This document shows positions 9,684 to 18,393 of a stretch of DNA of 44,803 nucleotides, in pieces; within the stretch, counting starts at the first letter, position 1; the number at the start of each line of letters is the position of its first letter. Position numbers and translations under genes: made by a program. Source of the DNA: Chitinispirillaceae bacterium (lineage in GTDB: Bacteria; Fibrobacterota; Chitinivibrionia; Chitinivibrionales; Chitinispirillaceae); NCBI GenBank assembly GCA_016932075.1, contig JAFGDP010000110.1, forward strand, positions 1 to 44,803, written 5' to 3'. The notes beneath the pieces are model-generated. The model did not search any database, was not told where the DNA came from, and worked only from the letters and a program-made list of their open reading frames with translations.

Positions 9684-9743
9684 TTCCTGCCTGTTGTTTG
9701 CCCATGCTGCGCAGCCTATTTATGGGCTTCTATCCGGCAGGAA
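9684..9743 (+). promoter_or_regulatory. nested stem-loop upstream of the FecR-barrel gene
   Basis: TTCCTGCC (9684-9691) pairs with GGCAGGAA (9736-9743), and inside it GCCCAT (9700-9705) pairs with ATGGGC (9722-9727). The two stems are separated by symmetrical 8-base internal loops. The apical part starts with the self-complementary GCTGCGCAGC (9706-9715). No T-tract follows, so it is not a standard terminator. It lies between the GT9 stop and the next gene and could be a leader RNA element or an operator. The structure is seen directly; the function is unknown. Confidence 0.4.
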
Positions 9744-9830
9744 ATTGTGGCATGCCCCGGTTCGTCAGGGTATACTTACAGGTACGTGTGAAGAACAGCT
9801 GATCAGTCACGAATGCTCAAGGAGGAACTC

Positions 9831-12170
9831 ATGAGGCGGGCAGTTGTCTGTATGTCGTTTTTGCTCGTTGTAGGTATTCAGGGTACGTGGGCGCAATCCT
9901 TTCCCGTTGAGACGCAGGCAGGTGAGGTCCAGGTGTTTCAGGGCAACACCGGCAAACGGACCGGCGTCATGGCGTCTGCGACGATCACCATGGGAGATTC
10001 CCTCATTCTCGGGACCATGGGCCAGGCAGTCGTTTTTATTGAAAAGAACAGCCGTTTGCTGTTCAAGGGTCCTGGCGCGCTTACCATTACCGGTGACTCA
10101 AGTACGGCCTACCTGTCATTTGACGAGGGGCAGCTTTTCCTGGACCGCAATGAACCGTCAAGTTTCTCGGTGATCACGTTCTGGATCAGGAATTACATGT
10201 TCGTGCCGGCCGGGACCGCGGCCGCGTTCAAAGTAATGAACAGCGGCCAACCTGCAGTGGTCGTGATCAAGGGACGCGTGCTCATGCAGTCGCCGACCGG
10301 TGAAGCGGTCGAAGTGCAGGCGGGAAAATTTGCCTGTATTGAGGAGTCCGGAAAGATCACGGCCGGTCTGCTGGGGAAAAGGCTCATCACGGCGCTGGAA
10401 AAGTGGTCTGGCGTGGCGATGGATGGACCGGTGCCGAATTCGAAAAACTCGTCACCGAATATTTTGGATAAGGAGTTTATTGCCTCTTTAGCGGACGCGC
10501 CGGACAGGGTAACGCGAGCGAAGAAGGTTTCATCACCGGCCGCGCCTGCTGCGGCCGTCCCGCAAGCACCGACAATAAAAACTCCCAAAACCCTGGCGGC
10601 TGCACCGGTGACTCCGCCACCATCTCAGTCGAGCGCGAAGGCTGAACCCGCCGCGGCGGAAGCGAAAGAAAAACCGCCCAGGGAGGCTGCTGCCGGGGAC
10701 GCAGGCACACAAAAAAAGAGCAGCGCTGCTCCGGATAGGCCGGTATGGAATATTTCCGCTGGGTCGGTCACGGTGGAGGATGAACAGTGGACCCGCCTCG
10801 CTGTCGGCGTTGACATTCCCCTATGGAAATTCGGCATCTTTTTCGATATCGAGGCCTTTATCGAACCTTCGGGAAAATTTTCAGATAAGGGGTGGCGGTT
10901 TACCAGGGAAGATTACCTCGAAGCGATCACGAGAAAGATCAGGTATGTGCGGTTCGGGCGCGAGCAGGACCCGTTGTTCGTAAAGGTCGGAGCGCTCTCG
11001 AACGTGACGCTAGGCTATGGATTTATCGTGGACCGGTTCACCAACATGCTGCACTATCCTGACCGGAAACTGCTCGGCGGCCAGCTCTATCTCAACAATA
11101 TCTCTCCGGTGGGCATCACCCTGCAGATGTTCGGCGCCGATGCGCAGGAGGTTCGCACCACCGATCATGGTGGTGTCGGAGCGGCACGGCTTGCCGTATG
11201 CCCGGTCAAAATGCTTGAAATCCCCATTGTCAGCGGTATTTCCGTTGGCGGGACCTTTGCGTATGACCGCAATGTGTATGCGCCGGCGAGGAAATGGAAA
11301 AATACGCAGGAACAGAAAATAGCCCTTATCCTTGACGACGGTTCGCTTTCTCAGACCCAGAAACAGCAGCTTCTCGATAGTGCCGGAATCGATATAGATG
11401 GCGCCGTCGCTCAGGTAGCTGAGGAAAACAGGGTACGGCGGAAAATCGAGTCGTTCGGCATTTACGGCGGCGATATCGGCGTTCCCATCATTTCCACGTC
11501 GCTTCTTTCGCTGGATGTGTATGCGCAGGCGGCCGTGCGAAACGATACCATTCACGGCTGGGGTGTCGGCGCGCCCGGCGTGGCGCTTAAAGTCTGGCGC
11601 TTCAATGCGAGCCTTGAGTACCGGCATGTAAAGGGCAGATTCGTCCCCGGGTTTTTCGGGCCCTATTATCTTGACGAGCGGCTGGTGCGCGAACCGGCCA
11701 TCTCCACCAAGGTCGATTCGCTGCCCGACGACACCCTGAACGGCGCGTTCGGACGTCTCGGCTTTGATTTCTTCGGCGCGCTTTCGGTTGACGGCGGCTA
11801 CCAGTATATGATCGGGTCACGCGAGGGGAGCCCGGACCAGCGGTTCGAGGTATCGGGATCGCTCGGGGCCCTGGTTGCAGACAGGATTCCAAAAGTGAAA
11901 TCCGCCGAAGCGTATCTTTACAAAACAAGAATAGGCGCCGATATTGTGAAGTACGATTCCCTTGGAGCGACTGTTCTTAAAGACGGCAAACCGGTCTATG
12001 ACGGGTTCTTCGAAAGAACACCGTTTATGTATTACGGGTATCGCATTGGCATCGAAATTACCGAAGGCGCCACCCTGATCTGGGACTCCAGGTTCGGCTG
12101 GCAGCGCGACGGCCGGGGCAGGCTGATGTCGAACAACAATATCACGGTACAGACGTCGATTTCATTCTGA
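9831..12170 (+). CDS. FecR-like domain fused to an outer-membrane beta-barrel
   Basis: This 779-residue exported protein starts at the ATG at 9831, which follows a perfect AAGGAGG (9819-9825). That ribosome site rules out the in-frame ATG at 9813, which lies upstream of it. A signal peptide ends near AQS at residue 24. Residues of about 25-190 resemble a FecR domain (GEVQVFQGNTGKR, DSLILGTMGQAV, FVPAGTAAAFKV, VVIKGRVLMQS). A low-complexity Ala/Pro/Lys linker covers about residues 215-300. The rest is rich in amphipathic beta-strands and ends in a terminal phenylalanine (TVQTSISF), as outer-membrane barrels do. FecR proteins normally sense and relay surface signals through sigma regulators, but no sigma factor gene is nearby. 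The barrel assignment rests on pattern only. Confidence 0.7.
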   Translation: MRRAVVCMSFLLVVGIQGTWAQSFPVETQAGEVQVFQGNTGKRTGVMASATITMGDSLILGTMGQAVVFIEKNSRLLFKGPGALTITGDSSTAYLSFDEGQLFLDRNEPSSFSVITFWIRNYMFVPAGTAAAFKVMNSGQPAVVVIKGRVLMQSPTGEAVEVQAGKFACIEESGKITAGLLGKRLITALEKWSGVAMDGPVPNSKNSSPNILDKEFIASLADAPDRVTRAKKVSSPAAPAAAVPQAPTIKTPKTLAAAPVTPPPSQSSAKAEPAAAEAKEKPPREAAAGDAGTQKKSSAAPDRPVWNISAGSVTVEDEQWTRLAVGVDIPLWKFGIFFDIEAFIEPSGKFSDKGWRFTREDYLEAITRKIRYVRFGREQDPLFVKVGALSNVTLGYGFIVDRFTNMLHYPDRKLLGGQLYLNNISPVGITLQMFGADAQEVRTTDHGGVGAARLAVCPVKMLEIPIVSGISVGGTFAYDRNVYAPARKWKNTQEQKIALILDDGSLSQTQKQQLLDSAGIDIDGAVAQVAEENRVRRKIESFGIYGGDIGVPIISTSLLSLDVYAQAAVRNDTIHGWGVGAPGVALKVWRFNASLEYRHVKGRFVPGFFGPYYLDERLVREPAISTKVDSLPDDTLNGAFGRLGFDFFGALSVDGGYQYMIGSREGSPDQRFEVSGSLGALVADRIPKVKSAEAYLYKTRIGADIVKYDSLGATVLKDGKPVYDGFFERTPFMYYGYRIGIEITEGATLIWDSRFGWQRDGRGRLMSNNNITVQTSISF

Positions 12171-12243
12171 TAAATGCGGGGCATCAGCTATTTTAAGGAA
12201 CAGCGTGCCACTTTCCGTCCCGGCAGGAGACAACTGACTATTG

Positions 12244-13692
12244 ATGATCGATCGTTCCCCCATGATTGACCGCCTCCACGGTTCTCACGACGATTCAATT
12301 ATCAGGCGTATCAGGAAAAACGTGCCTCGCAAAAGGGTGCTGCGGATACTGTTGGTCTTCCTTATGCTCTTTGCGGGGATCAAAATAGCGGAATCGCTTA
12401 CCGATTCAACAGCTGCTCCGGGTCCTGGCGCTCCCGGCGATTCAACGCAGCTTCGCAAGACAGAACCCCAGAAAAAGGGTCCGGTCCGGTTTGCCGTGAA
12501 AATGGGCAACAGCCTTGCATATAACGAGGTCGTGGCGTTTCTTTCAATGGCGCCACCGGCTCTGAACAATGGGGTCGATACGGTATATGTCGGAAATGAT
12601 ACGGTCTATCGATACTTTACAATAGACACAACACTGCAAAAACAGGCGGCAACGCTTTTCGGACAATACCGTCCGCAATACGGGATCGCCGCCATACTCC
12701 ATCCACACTCCGGCCGTGTGCTTGCCCTGGTCTCCTATACGCACGACAGCGCACGCGTGCTTGGCGATCATCTCTACCTGCGCAGTTTCCTTCCTGCCGC
12801 CTCTCTTTTTAAAACCGTGGTCGCGGCGGCCGCAATAGAAAAGGCCGGGTATGTCGATTCCACCGCCATACCGGTTAAAGGAAGGAACCATACACTCTAC
12901 AAGTCCCAGCTTAGACGGCATATCGAACCGTGGAAAGAAGTTGAATTCGGCGAGGCGTTTGCACGTTCAATCAATCCGGTATTTGCCCGGATCGGCATGT
13001 ATGCGCTCGGGAGAACCGTTCTTGATGACTACTGCACCCGCTTCGGTTTCAATGACCGTATTCCCTTCGAAATGGCGGTTGACACCTCACGGGTGACGGT
13101 TCCGCCCGACACCGTCTATGCGATGGCCGAATGCGCGTCCGGATTCAACCGGAAAACCACCTTGTCGGCGCTGCATGGCGCGCTCATCAGCACTGCGATA
13201 CTGACAAACGGTGCGATACCCCGGCCGCGGCTGGTCGACAGGATTATCCGCAGCGATGGCAGATGTCTCTATCGCAGCGAGACGCAGCACTGGAAAACAG
13301 CCGTGACCGGAGCCACTGCGGCACAGCTCGCCACCATCATGGCGCGGGTGATCGAGCGGGGCACCGCCCGGCGGTCGTTCCGCACCTTCAAGCGAAACAA
13401 ATGGAGCGTCGAAGTCGAAGTAGGCGGAAAGACGGGCTCGCTCAACGTGGACACGCTCGGCAAGATCGACTGGTTCACCGGGTATGCCGCTTCTCGCAAT
13501 GACGGGGAAACCTCTTTGGCGATCGCCGTGGCAATGGTTCACGGCACAATCTGGACCGTTCATTCAGCGTATATTGCGGCGGAGATCGTTACAAGCTATT
13601 TCCGTCCCAGGAGAACCGGCCTGTCCACGAGGGATCTAACCATTCCGGTCACGATCGATTCCGTTGACACGGACAAAACGCCTGAGGGATGA
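12244..13692 (+). CDS. penicillin-binding transpeptidase-domain protein
   Basis: This protein of about 482 residues has one membrane anchor (RILLVFLMLFAGIKIA, about residues 35-50) and a periplasmic DD-transpeptidase domain. All three catalytic motifs are present: SLFK (SxxK, about 188-191), SIN (SxN, about 243-245) and KTG in GGKTGSLN near residue 395. FTIDTTLQKQAATLFGQY and IAAILHPHSGRVLALVSY introduce the domain, as in PbpA/MrdA-type proteins. The usual N-terminal class B dimerisation module is missing, so this is a minimal transpeptidase that crosslinks peptidoglycan. A TTG at 12241 is an alternative start. The stop is five bases before era, so the two genes are probably co-transcribed. 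Confidence 0.8.
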   Translation: MIDRSPMIDRLHGSHDDSIIRRIRKNVPRKRVLRILLVFLMLFAGIKIAESLTDSTAAPGPGAPGDSTQLRKTEPQKKGPVRFAVKMGNSLAYNEVVAFLSMAPPALNNGVDTVYVGNDTVYRYFTIDTTLQKQAATLFGQYRPQYGIAAILHPHSGRVLALVSYTHDSARVLGDHLYLRSFLPAASLFKTVVAAAAIEKAGYVDSTAIPVKGRNHTLYKSQLRRHIEPWKEVEFGEAFARSINPVFARIGMYALGRTVLDDYCTRFGFNDRIPFEMAVDTSRVTVPPDTVYAMAECASGFNRKTTLSALHGALISTAILTNGAIPRPRLVDRIIRSDGRCLYRSETQHWKTAVTGATAAQLATIMARVIERGTARRSFRTFKRNKWSVEVEVGGKTGSLNVDTLGKIDWFTGYAASRNDGETSLAIAVAMVHGTIWTVHSAYIAAEIVTSYFRPRRTGLSTRDLTIPVTIDSVDTDKTPEG

Positions 13693-13696
13693 CCGC

Positions 13697-14599
13697 ATGA
13701 CCAAAACCGAGGCATTGCGCTCAGGTTTCATTGCGCTTGCCGGTCGCCCGAACAGCGGTAAATCCGCCCTGCTTAACACGGTCATCGGCATGGACCTCGC
13801 CGTGGTCACTGCACTTCCGCAGACCACGCGGCAGACAATGCGGGGGATATATACCAGCGCGTCGCTGCAGCTTGTCTTCATTGACACCCCCGGCATCCAT
13901 GCCGGAAAACACGCTATCAACGAAGCCATGCTCAGGGAGGCGCGTACCGCACTTGAAGGGGCTCGGGTGGATTGCATCTGTTATCTCGTCGACCTGACGC
14001 GTGATTATGGGCGGGAGGAGGCGCTGGTCGCCGGCCTGGTCACCGGTGCGCGGTCCCCGGTGCTTCTGATTTTCAATAAAGCAGACCGGTGTCCCCAACC
14101 GGCGGAAAAACGGGACCTCTTTTTCGGGCGGTTTCCCGGGTTGCAGCAAAACGCGTCGATCATACTCAGCGCGATCCAGCCGTCGTCAAAGGAGACATTT
14201 TTACGGGCGGTGGATCCTTTTATAAAGGAAGGGCCGCTCTATTTCGATGCAGACGAATTGACCGATGCTCCCATGCGTTTTTTCGCGGCCGAGTTCCTGC
14301 GCAAGCATATCATACTGAACACGCGTCAGGAGGTTCCGCACGCCGCGTTCGTAGAGATCGAACAATACCGTGAACGGGAAGGCAGGCATGTGATCAGCGC
14401 CGCCATTCACGTTGAAACCGGCGGTCAGAAAGGCATCATCATCGGCGCCGGGGGGGGCACGCTGGGAACAATCCGCACCGGCGCGCAGAACGAACTGTCG
14501 CGTCTTGCCGGATGCCCGGTACGAATTTCGTGTCATGTCAAGGTTACGCCGGGCTGGCGCGACAACAAACGATTTCTGCGGGAACATTTTTTGCCGTAG
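13697..14599 (+). CDS. era: GTPase Era
   Basis: This 300-residue ribosome-assembly GTPase binds the 3' end of 16S rRNA and checks 30S maturation. The G1 loop is GRPNSGKS (about residues 16-23). The switch region TTRQTMRGI, G3 DTPGIH and G4 NKAD follow. The C-terminal KH domain has IIIGAGGGTLGTIRTGAQNE and ends in a WR-containing tail (VTPGWRDNKRFLREH). The ATG at 13697 has GAGGGA seven bases upstream. An upstream in-frame start would overlap the PBP gene and add unconserved sequence. The KH loop GAGGG is richer in glycine than usual, but the fold signature is intact. Confidence 0.95.
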   Translation: MTKTEALRSGFIALAGRPNSGKSALLNTVIGMDLAVVTALPQTTRQTMRGIYTSASLQLVFIDTPGIHAGKHAINEAMLREARTALEGARVDCICYLVDLTRDYGREEALVAGLVTGARSPVLLIFNKADRCPQPAEKRDLFFGRFPGLQQNASIILSAIQPSSKETFLRAVDPFIKEGPLYFDADELTDAPMRFFAAEFLRKHIILNTRQEVPHAAFVEIEQYREREGRHVISAAIHVETGGQKGIIIGAGGGTLGTIRTGAQNELSRLAGCPVRISCHVKVTPGWRDNKRFLREHFLP

Positions 14600-14600
14600 T

Positions 14601-14635
14601 AAAAGAGCGGGGCGTTCCCGGCGGGAACGCCCCGC
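14601..14635 (-). terminator. rho-independent terminator of the lipoprotein gene
   Basis: A perfect 13-bp stem (14607-14619 with 14623-14635) has a three-base loop. On the minus strand it is followed by TCTTTT, so it ends transcription of the minus-strand lipoprotein gene. On the plus strand no T-run follows, but the strong hairpin may still affect era transcripts. Confidence 0.85.
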
Positions 14636-14673
14636 ATACAGACCCGGTCTGTGTCGGTTGCAGAGGCGGGTGT

Positions 14674-15417
14674 TTATCGCTGCTCCACGTGTATCCTGAT
14701 GACTTTTGTTTTATCGGTCACCGTGTTGGTGATGACGAGTTCGGCGTCGCCGTCACCCAGGAAATTCGCTTCATAGGAACGGCGCGGAAAAGCCACCTGG
14801 ATCTGTCCGCTCCGTGGGAACTGCCAGCGGCCGTTCTCAAACGCGCGGGTCACCGCGGTCACCGAACCGGTCGCGATCGATTCGCCGTTATAGGTCCCGC
14901 TGATGCTGCCATTCTTGATATGCGAGATTTCCGGAGAGCGGGTGATGGTGGAGTTCATGACGATCCGCACGTCCAGTTCGTTGCCGCCCTTGGTTCGTTT
15001 GACAGACCGGACATGGGAAACCGTGCCGACGGTCAGGAGAGTGGGATACTGCAGCGCAGCGCCGCTTTCGTCCCGGAAGATGACCGTGTCGACACGGATG
15101 CGTTCGTAGCCGTCGGAACACGTAAAGGCGGCGGTACGGATATACCCTCCGCAACCCGGATCATACGTGTAAGGAATGATGTTCCAGTCATAGTAGATGG
15201 TATCGCCATAGAGCGGAGCGTTCTTTGCAGCGCCGCCGTCGCGTATCATGGTACTCGAGTTGGCGCTCATGTTGGAAACCTCCTGCGTAGCAATGCGCGC
15301 GAATTCGTCGCTTATCTCATCACGAGGGCCGATAAGACAGCCGGAAAAAAGGACGGTAACGGCAACCAGTGATCCTGCCGCCGTCATCCTGCGAGCAACA
15401 CGAAGGGTGTGGTTCAT
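14674..15417 (-). CDS. predicted lipoprotein of unknown function
   Basis: This 247-residue protein has a type II signal peptide with lipobox FSGC at Cys27, so it should be acylated and membrane anchored. The start ATG has AGGAGGT (15424-15430) six bases upstream. The mature part is rich in beta-strand-type sequence and has a pair of cysteines around CGGYIRTAAFTCSDGY that could form a disulphide. No known domain was recognised. It is a single-gene unit between era and rlmH on the opposite strand, with its own terminator at 14601-14635. Its role is unknown. Confidence 0.75.
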   Translation of the reverse strand: MNHTLRVARRMTAAGSLVAVTVLFSGCLIGPRDEISDEFARIATQEVSNMSANSSTMIRDGGAAKNAPLYGDTIYYDWNIIPYTYDPGCGGYIRTAAFTCSDGYERIRVDTVIFRDESGAALQYPTLLTVGTVSHVRSVKRTKGGNELDVRIVMNSTITRSPEISHIKNGSISGTYNGESIATGSVTAVTRAFENGRWQFPRSGQIQVAFPRRSYEANFLGDGDAELVITNTVTDKTKVIRIHVEQR

Positions 15418-15577
15418 ACGGCTACCTCCTGGGATTGGTTTTTGTAATGGTTTCAGAAATCATACCGTCATACAACTCAATAACCATGCCATAGCTGAAA
15501 GAATCACGCATTTTCCTGATTTTGCGGCAATTCCTTGCATGACGCGGTTATTATCGGCCAAGATGGTGTATCCATGA

Positions 15578-15628
15578 TGATACGGGGGAACGATCCGCCG
15601 TATCGGGGATGATACGTTTCCCGTATCA
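15578..15628. promoter_or_regulatory. nested inverted repeats upstream of rlmH
   Basis: TGATACGGG (15578-15586) is perfectly complementary to CCCGTATCA (15620-15628). Inside it CGTATC (15599-15604) is complementary to GATACG (15611-15616). The four GATACG/CGTATC half-sites lie in 51 bases between the divergent lipoprotein and rlmH genes. It could be an operator with several half-sites or a cruciform. No T-run follows. Confidence 0.4.
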
Positions 15629-15669
15629 GAAATCGGTGATCCGTGAAGTATTTTACAGCAGTGGATATT

Positions 15670-16095
15670 ATGCTCATTGCTGTCGGCAGGGTCAAAGACC
15701 GGTCGCTTCTTCAGAAGATAGAAGAGTACGAGACCCGGATCCGGCACGACGCGAAGCTCGCGATTGTGGAGATAAAGGATGGAACGCCGGAACAGGAAGG
15801 CAAGAAAATTCTGGCTCATCTGCAACGAGACCGGGTGTATGGCATCGCGCTCGATGAGCGGGGAACGCTTATGTCCTCGCGTGATTTCGCCATGAAGCTT
15901 TTTTCTATCACGCAGCGAATTGTATTTGTGCTGGGCGGACCGCATGGGCTTCCGGGCAGCGTAAAGCAGGGCGTTCGTGAATGCATTGCGCTTTCTCCCA
16001 TGACCTTTACTCATGAAATGGCGCGGCTGCTGCTTCTGGAGCAGGTGTACCGGTCGATATCAATCATTAAAAACCGGAAATACCATAAGGAATAG
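15670..16095 (+). CDS. rlmH: 23S rRNA pseudouridine-1915 N3-methyltransferase RlmH
   Basis: This is a SPOUT-fold methyltransferase that methylates pseudouridine 1915 in helix 69 of 23S rRNA using S-adenosylmethionine. The N-terminus MLIAVGRVKD matches the first strand of the family. The knot motifs FVLGGPHGLP and LSPMTFTHEMARLLLLEQVY followed by the C-terminal YHKE are diagnostic. Starting at the ATG at 15670 gives 141 residues, slightly shorter than the usual 155-160. A GTG at 15643 would add nine residues. Neither start has a strong ribosome site, and the ATG fits family alignment better. Confidence 0.93.
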   Translation: MLIAVGRVKDRSLLQKIEEYETRIRHDAKLAIVEIKDGTPEQEGKKILAHLQRDRVYGIALDERGTLMSSRDFAMKLFSITQRIVFVLGGPHGLPGSVKQGVRECIALSPMTFTHEMARLLLLEQVYRSISIIKNRKYHKE

Positions 16096-16149
16096 GGGCA
16101 TCTTCTGCATCCACAGGCGGTTCGAGGCATGAAGTCCCTGGATCGACGG

Positions 16150-16228
16150 TTCCGGCCAAATCCGTCAGGGGATCATCGCATCGCAAAAAAAGGTGGCGAC
16201 TCCAATGCATGGCCGGAACTTCCGGCCA
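16150..16228. promoter_or_regulatory. TTCCGGCCA palindrome and half-site upstream of recG
   Basis: A 19-bp palindrome of TGGCCGGAA (16210-16218), one central base, and TTCCGGCCA (16220-16228) ends 35 bases before the recG ATG. A third copy of TTCCGGCCA lies at 16150-16158. A near-perfect odd palindrome with an extra half-site looks like a repressor operator more than a terminator, since no T-run follows. The regulator is unknown. Confidence 0.45.
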
Positions 16229-16263
16229 GTCGTGAGAAGAAAAACAGCATTATATAATGGAAT

Positions 16264-18276
16264 ATGACAAAAACGGCTGGTCGGACAATTGATTTTCTCT
16301 CTCCACTATCCCTGATACATGGTTTGGGTACGAAACGGGCTGCGGCGCTTCGTGAAGCGGGAATTGTAACGGTCGGGGACCTGCTGTACCATTTCCCCCG
16401 GCGCTATATCGACCGTTCGAACGTGGTGCCTGTGGGATCGGTCCATTCATTTCTGAACGACACCTGCACCGTGGCCGGAACAATCAAGAAGGTGCATTGG
16501 GAACGGGGGCGGCGGAGCCGCCTGCGCGCGCTCATTGCTGACGACAGCGGATCGTGTGAGCTGGTCTGGTTTGCAGGGATTCCGGTCTATCGGTCGCTTG
16601 TCAAACCGGGCGGAAGGTTCCTGGTCACTGGCAGAGTCACCCTGTACAAGCATTTCCAAATGGTGCATCCGCTCATTGAGAGGGTGCGCGCGGGGAATGG
16701 CACACCGCCGGCTTCGTTCCTGCCGGTCTATCCGGTGACCGAGGCCATGCGCGAGGCCGGCATTAATCACCGGCTTCTCGCAAGGAGCATTGCCTGGGTG
16801 CTTGACAACTGTACCCGGTTTCCCGAAACAGTACCTGCACGCATCGAGCAAAAACACTCATTTCCTCCACTTGAGCAGTGTTTGCGTCGGATACATGTGC
16901 CCACCGAACCACAGCAGCTTGACCGGTACCGGGAGCGTCTGCGGTATGAGGAGCTGTACCGGATTGCGCTGACGCTTCGCTGGAGCAGCCGGAAATTCGC
17001 CCTGCCGGGCCGGTCCATGGTTCCTGGTGCGCTTTCGGAACAGTTCCGGGCGACACTGCCGTTTACCCTTACCGGCGACCAGGAGAAGGCGGTTCAGGTG
17101 CTTTACAAAGATGCTGCCTCATCCCGTCGCATGCACCGTCTTCTGCAGGGTGACGTGGGAAGCGGTAAAACCATCGTCGCTTTTTTCTCCTGCCTGCCCG
17201 CCCTGGCAAGCGGGCTTCAGATTGCGTGGCTTTCACCTACCGAGATTCTTGCCAGGCAGACGCACCACACGTTGAACTACTGGCTTGACGGGCTTGGCTG
17301 GCGCGCTTCTCTGCTGCACGGAGGCATGATGTCGCGTGATAAAAAGAAGGTCCAGGATGGTCTGGCCTCCGGAGAGGTACGGTTCGTGGTCGGAACCCAT
17401 GCGCTTGTTCAGCACACCGTGACGTTTAAGCAACTCGGCATGATCGTCATTGATGAACAACACAAATTCGGTGTGGAACAGCGACTGGCCCTGCAGGAGA
17501 AGGATTCGGCGTCGGACTTTCTGCTTATGTCGGCAACGCCGATACCGCAGACACTTGCCAAGACGCTCTACGGTGATCTTGAAATCGTAACCATCGCCGG
17601 ATTGCCTCCAGGAAGGAAGCACGTGGCCACACACCTTGTCCCCGGTGCCAGGCGCGATGCGCTGGAACGGTTTGTCAGGGAGCAGATCGAGCAGGGGAAT
17701 GCTGCCTATTGGGTCGTACCGCGTATTGGAGAGGATGAAACCGTGGAGCCGCTTCGGAATATTGAAACGACGTTCAGGGAATTGACACGGGGAACGTTTC
17801 GCAACGTTCCCTGCGGGTATCTTCATGGCGGCATGCCTTGCGGGGACAAGGAGCGGGTCATGAATTCGTTTGCGGCGGGTGCAATCAAGCTGCTCGTTGC
17901 GACAACCGTCGTTGAGGTCGGTATGGATGTGCCGCAGGCAACATGCATGGTCATCGAGAATCCGGAGCGGTTCGGCATGGCACAGTTGCACCAGTTGCGC
18001 GGCAGGGTCGGACGCTCCAGGATGCGCTCATGGTGCTTTCTCCTTGTTTCGCCCCGGGCGGATGAAAAAAGCGTGGAACGCCTGGATAACTTCTGCCGGC
18101 ACCGGGATGGATTCGAAATCGCTGAGATGGATCTTGCCCTCCGCGGCCCCGGCGAAGTGACCGGATACCAGCAGACCGGGTGGGATGATCTGAAATTCGC
18201 TGATATGGTAAAAGACGCACCCCTATTCCGCGAGATCCAGGATGAGATTGAAACCCTGCTCCCCCCATGCTCCTGA
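16264..18276 (+). CDS. recG: ATP-dependent DNA helicase RecG
   Basis: This 670-residue branch-migrating helicase rewinds stalled forks and Holliday junctions. An N-terminal helix-hairpin region (LIHGLGTKRAAALREAGI) and the OB-fold wedge domain occupy roughly the first 260 residues. The helicase motifs follow: GDVGSGKT (Walker A), LSPTEILARQ, DEQHKFGVEQR (DEAH-box variant typical of RecG), MSATPIPQTLAKT, and the C-terminal TTVVEVGMDVP and QLRGRVGRS. The length is close to the usual 690. The start codon is the ATG at 16264. A 19-bp palindrome lies just upstream. There is no obvious terminator directly after it. Confidence 0.97.
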   Translation: MTKTAGRTIDFLSPLSLIHGLGTKRAAALREAGIVTVGDLLYHFPRRYIDRSNVVPVGSVHSFLNDTCTVAGTIKKVHWERGRRSRLRALIADDSGSCELVWFAGIPVYRSLVKPGGRFLVTGRVTLYKHFQMVHPLIERVRAGNGTPPASFLPVYPVTEAMREAGINHRLLARSIAWVLDNCTRFPETVPARIEQKHSFPPLEQCLRRIHVPTEPQQLDRYRERLRYEELYRIALTLRWSSRKFALPGRSMVPGALSEQFRATLPFTLTGDQEKAVQVLYKDAASSRRMHRLLQGDVGSGKTIVAFFSCLPALASGLQIAWLSPTEILARQTHHTLNYWLDGLGWRASLLHGGMMSRDKKKVQDGLASGEVRFVVGTHALVQHTVTFKQLGMIVIDEQHKFGVEQRLALQEKDSASDFLLMSATPIPQTLAKTLYGDLEIVTIAGLPPGRKHVATHLVPGARRDALERFVREQIEQGNAAYWVVPRIGEDETVEPLRNIETTFRELTRGTFRNVPCGYLHGGMPCGDKERVMNSFAAGAIKLLVATTVVEVGMDVPQATCMVIENPERFGMAQLHQLRGRVGRSRMRSWCFLLVSPRADEKSVERLDNFCRHRDGFEIAEMDLALRGPGEVTGYQQTGWDDLKFADMVKDAPLFREIQDEIETLLPPCS

Positions 18277-18393
18277 CAACCCGTTCTAATTTTTTTTCAC
18301 TATACCGGTAGTGCGCAATTAATTATATTACCATTCCCTGATAGTGTACACCTTGTTGTCAGAAGACGCAAGGACTTCTTTTAACTCACCTAA

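Noticed and set aside
9813..9830. Upstream ATG for the FecR-barrel gene
   Set aside because: The strong ribosome site AAGGAGG lies downstream of this ATG and fits only the start at 9831; the signal peptide also begins there.
14512..15372. 286-codon plus-strand frame over the lipoprotein gene
   Set aside because: It is antisense to a gene with signal peptide, lipobox, ribosome site and terminator, and overlaps era.
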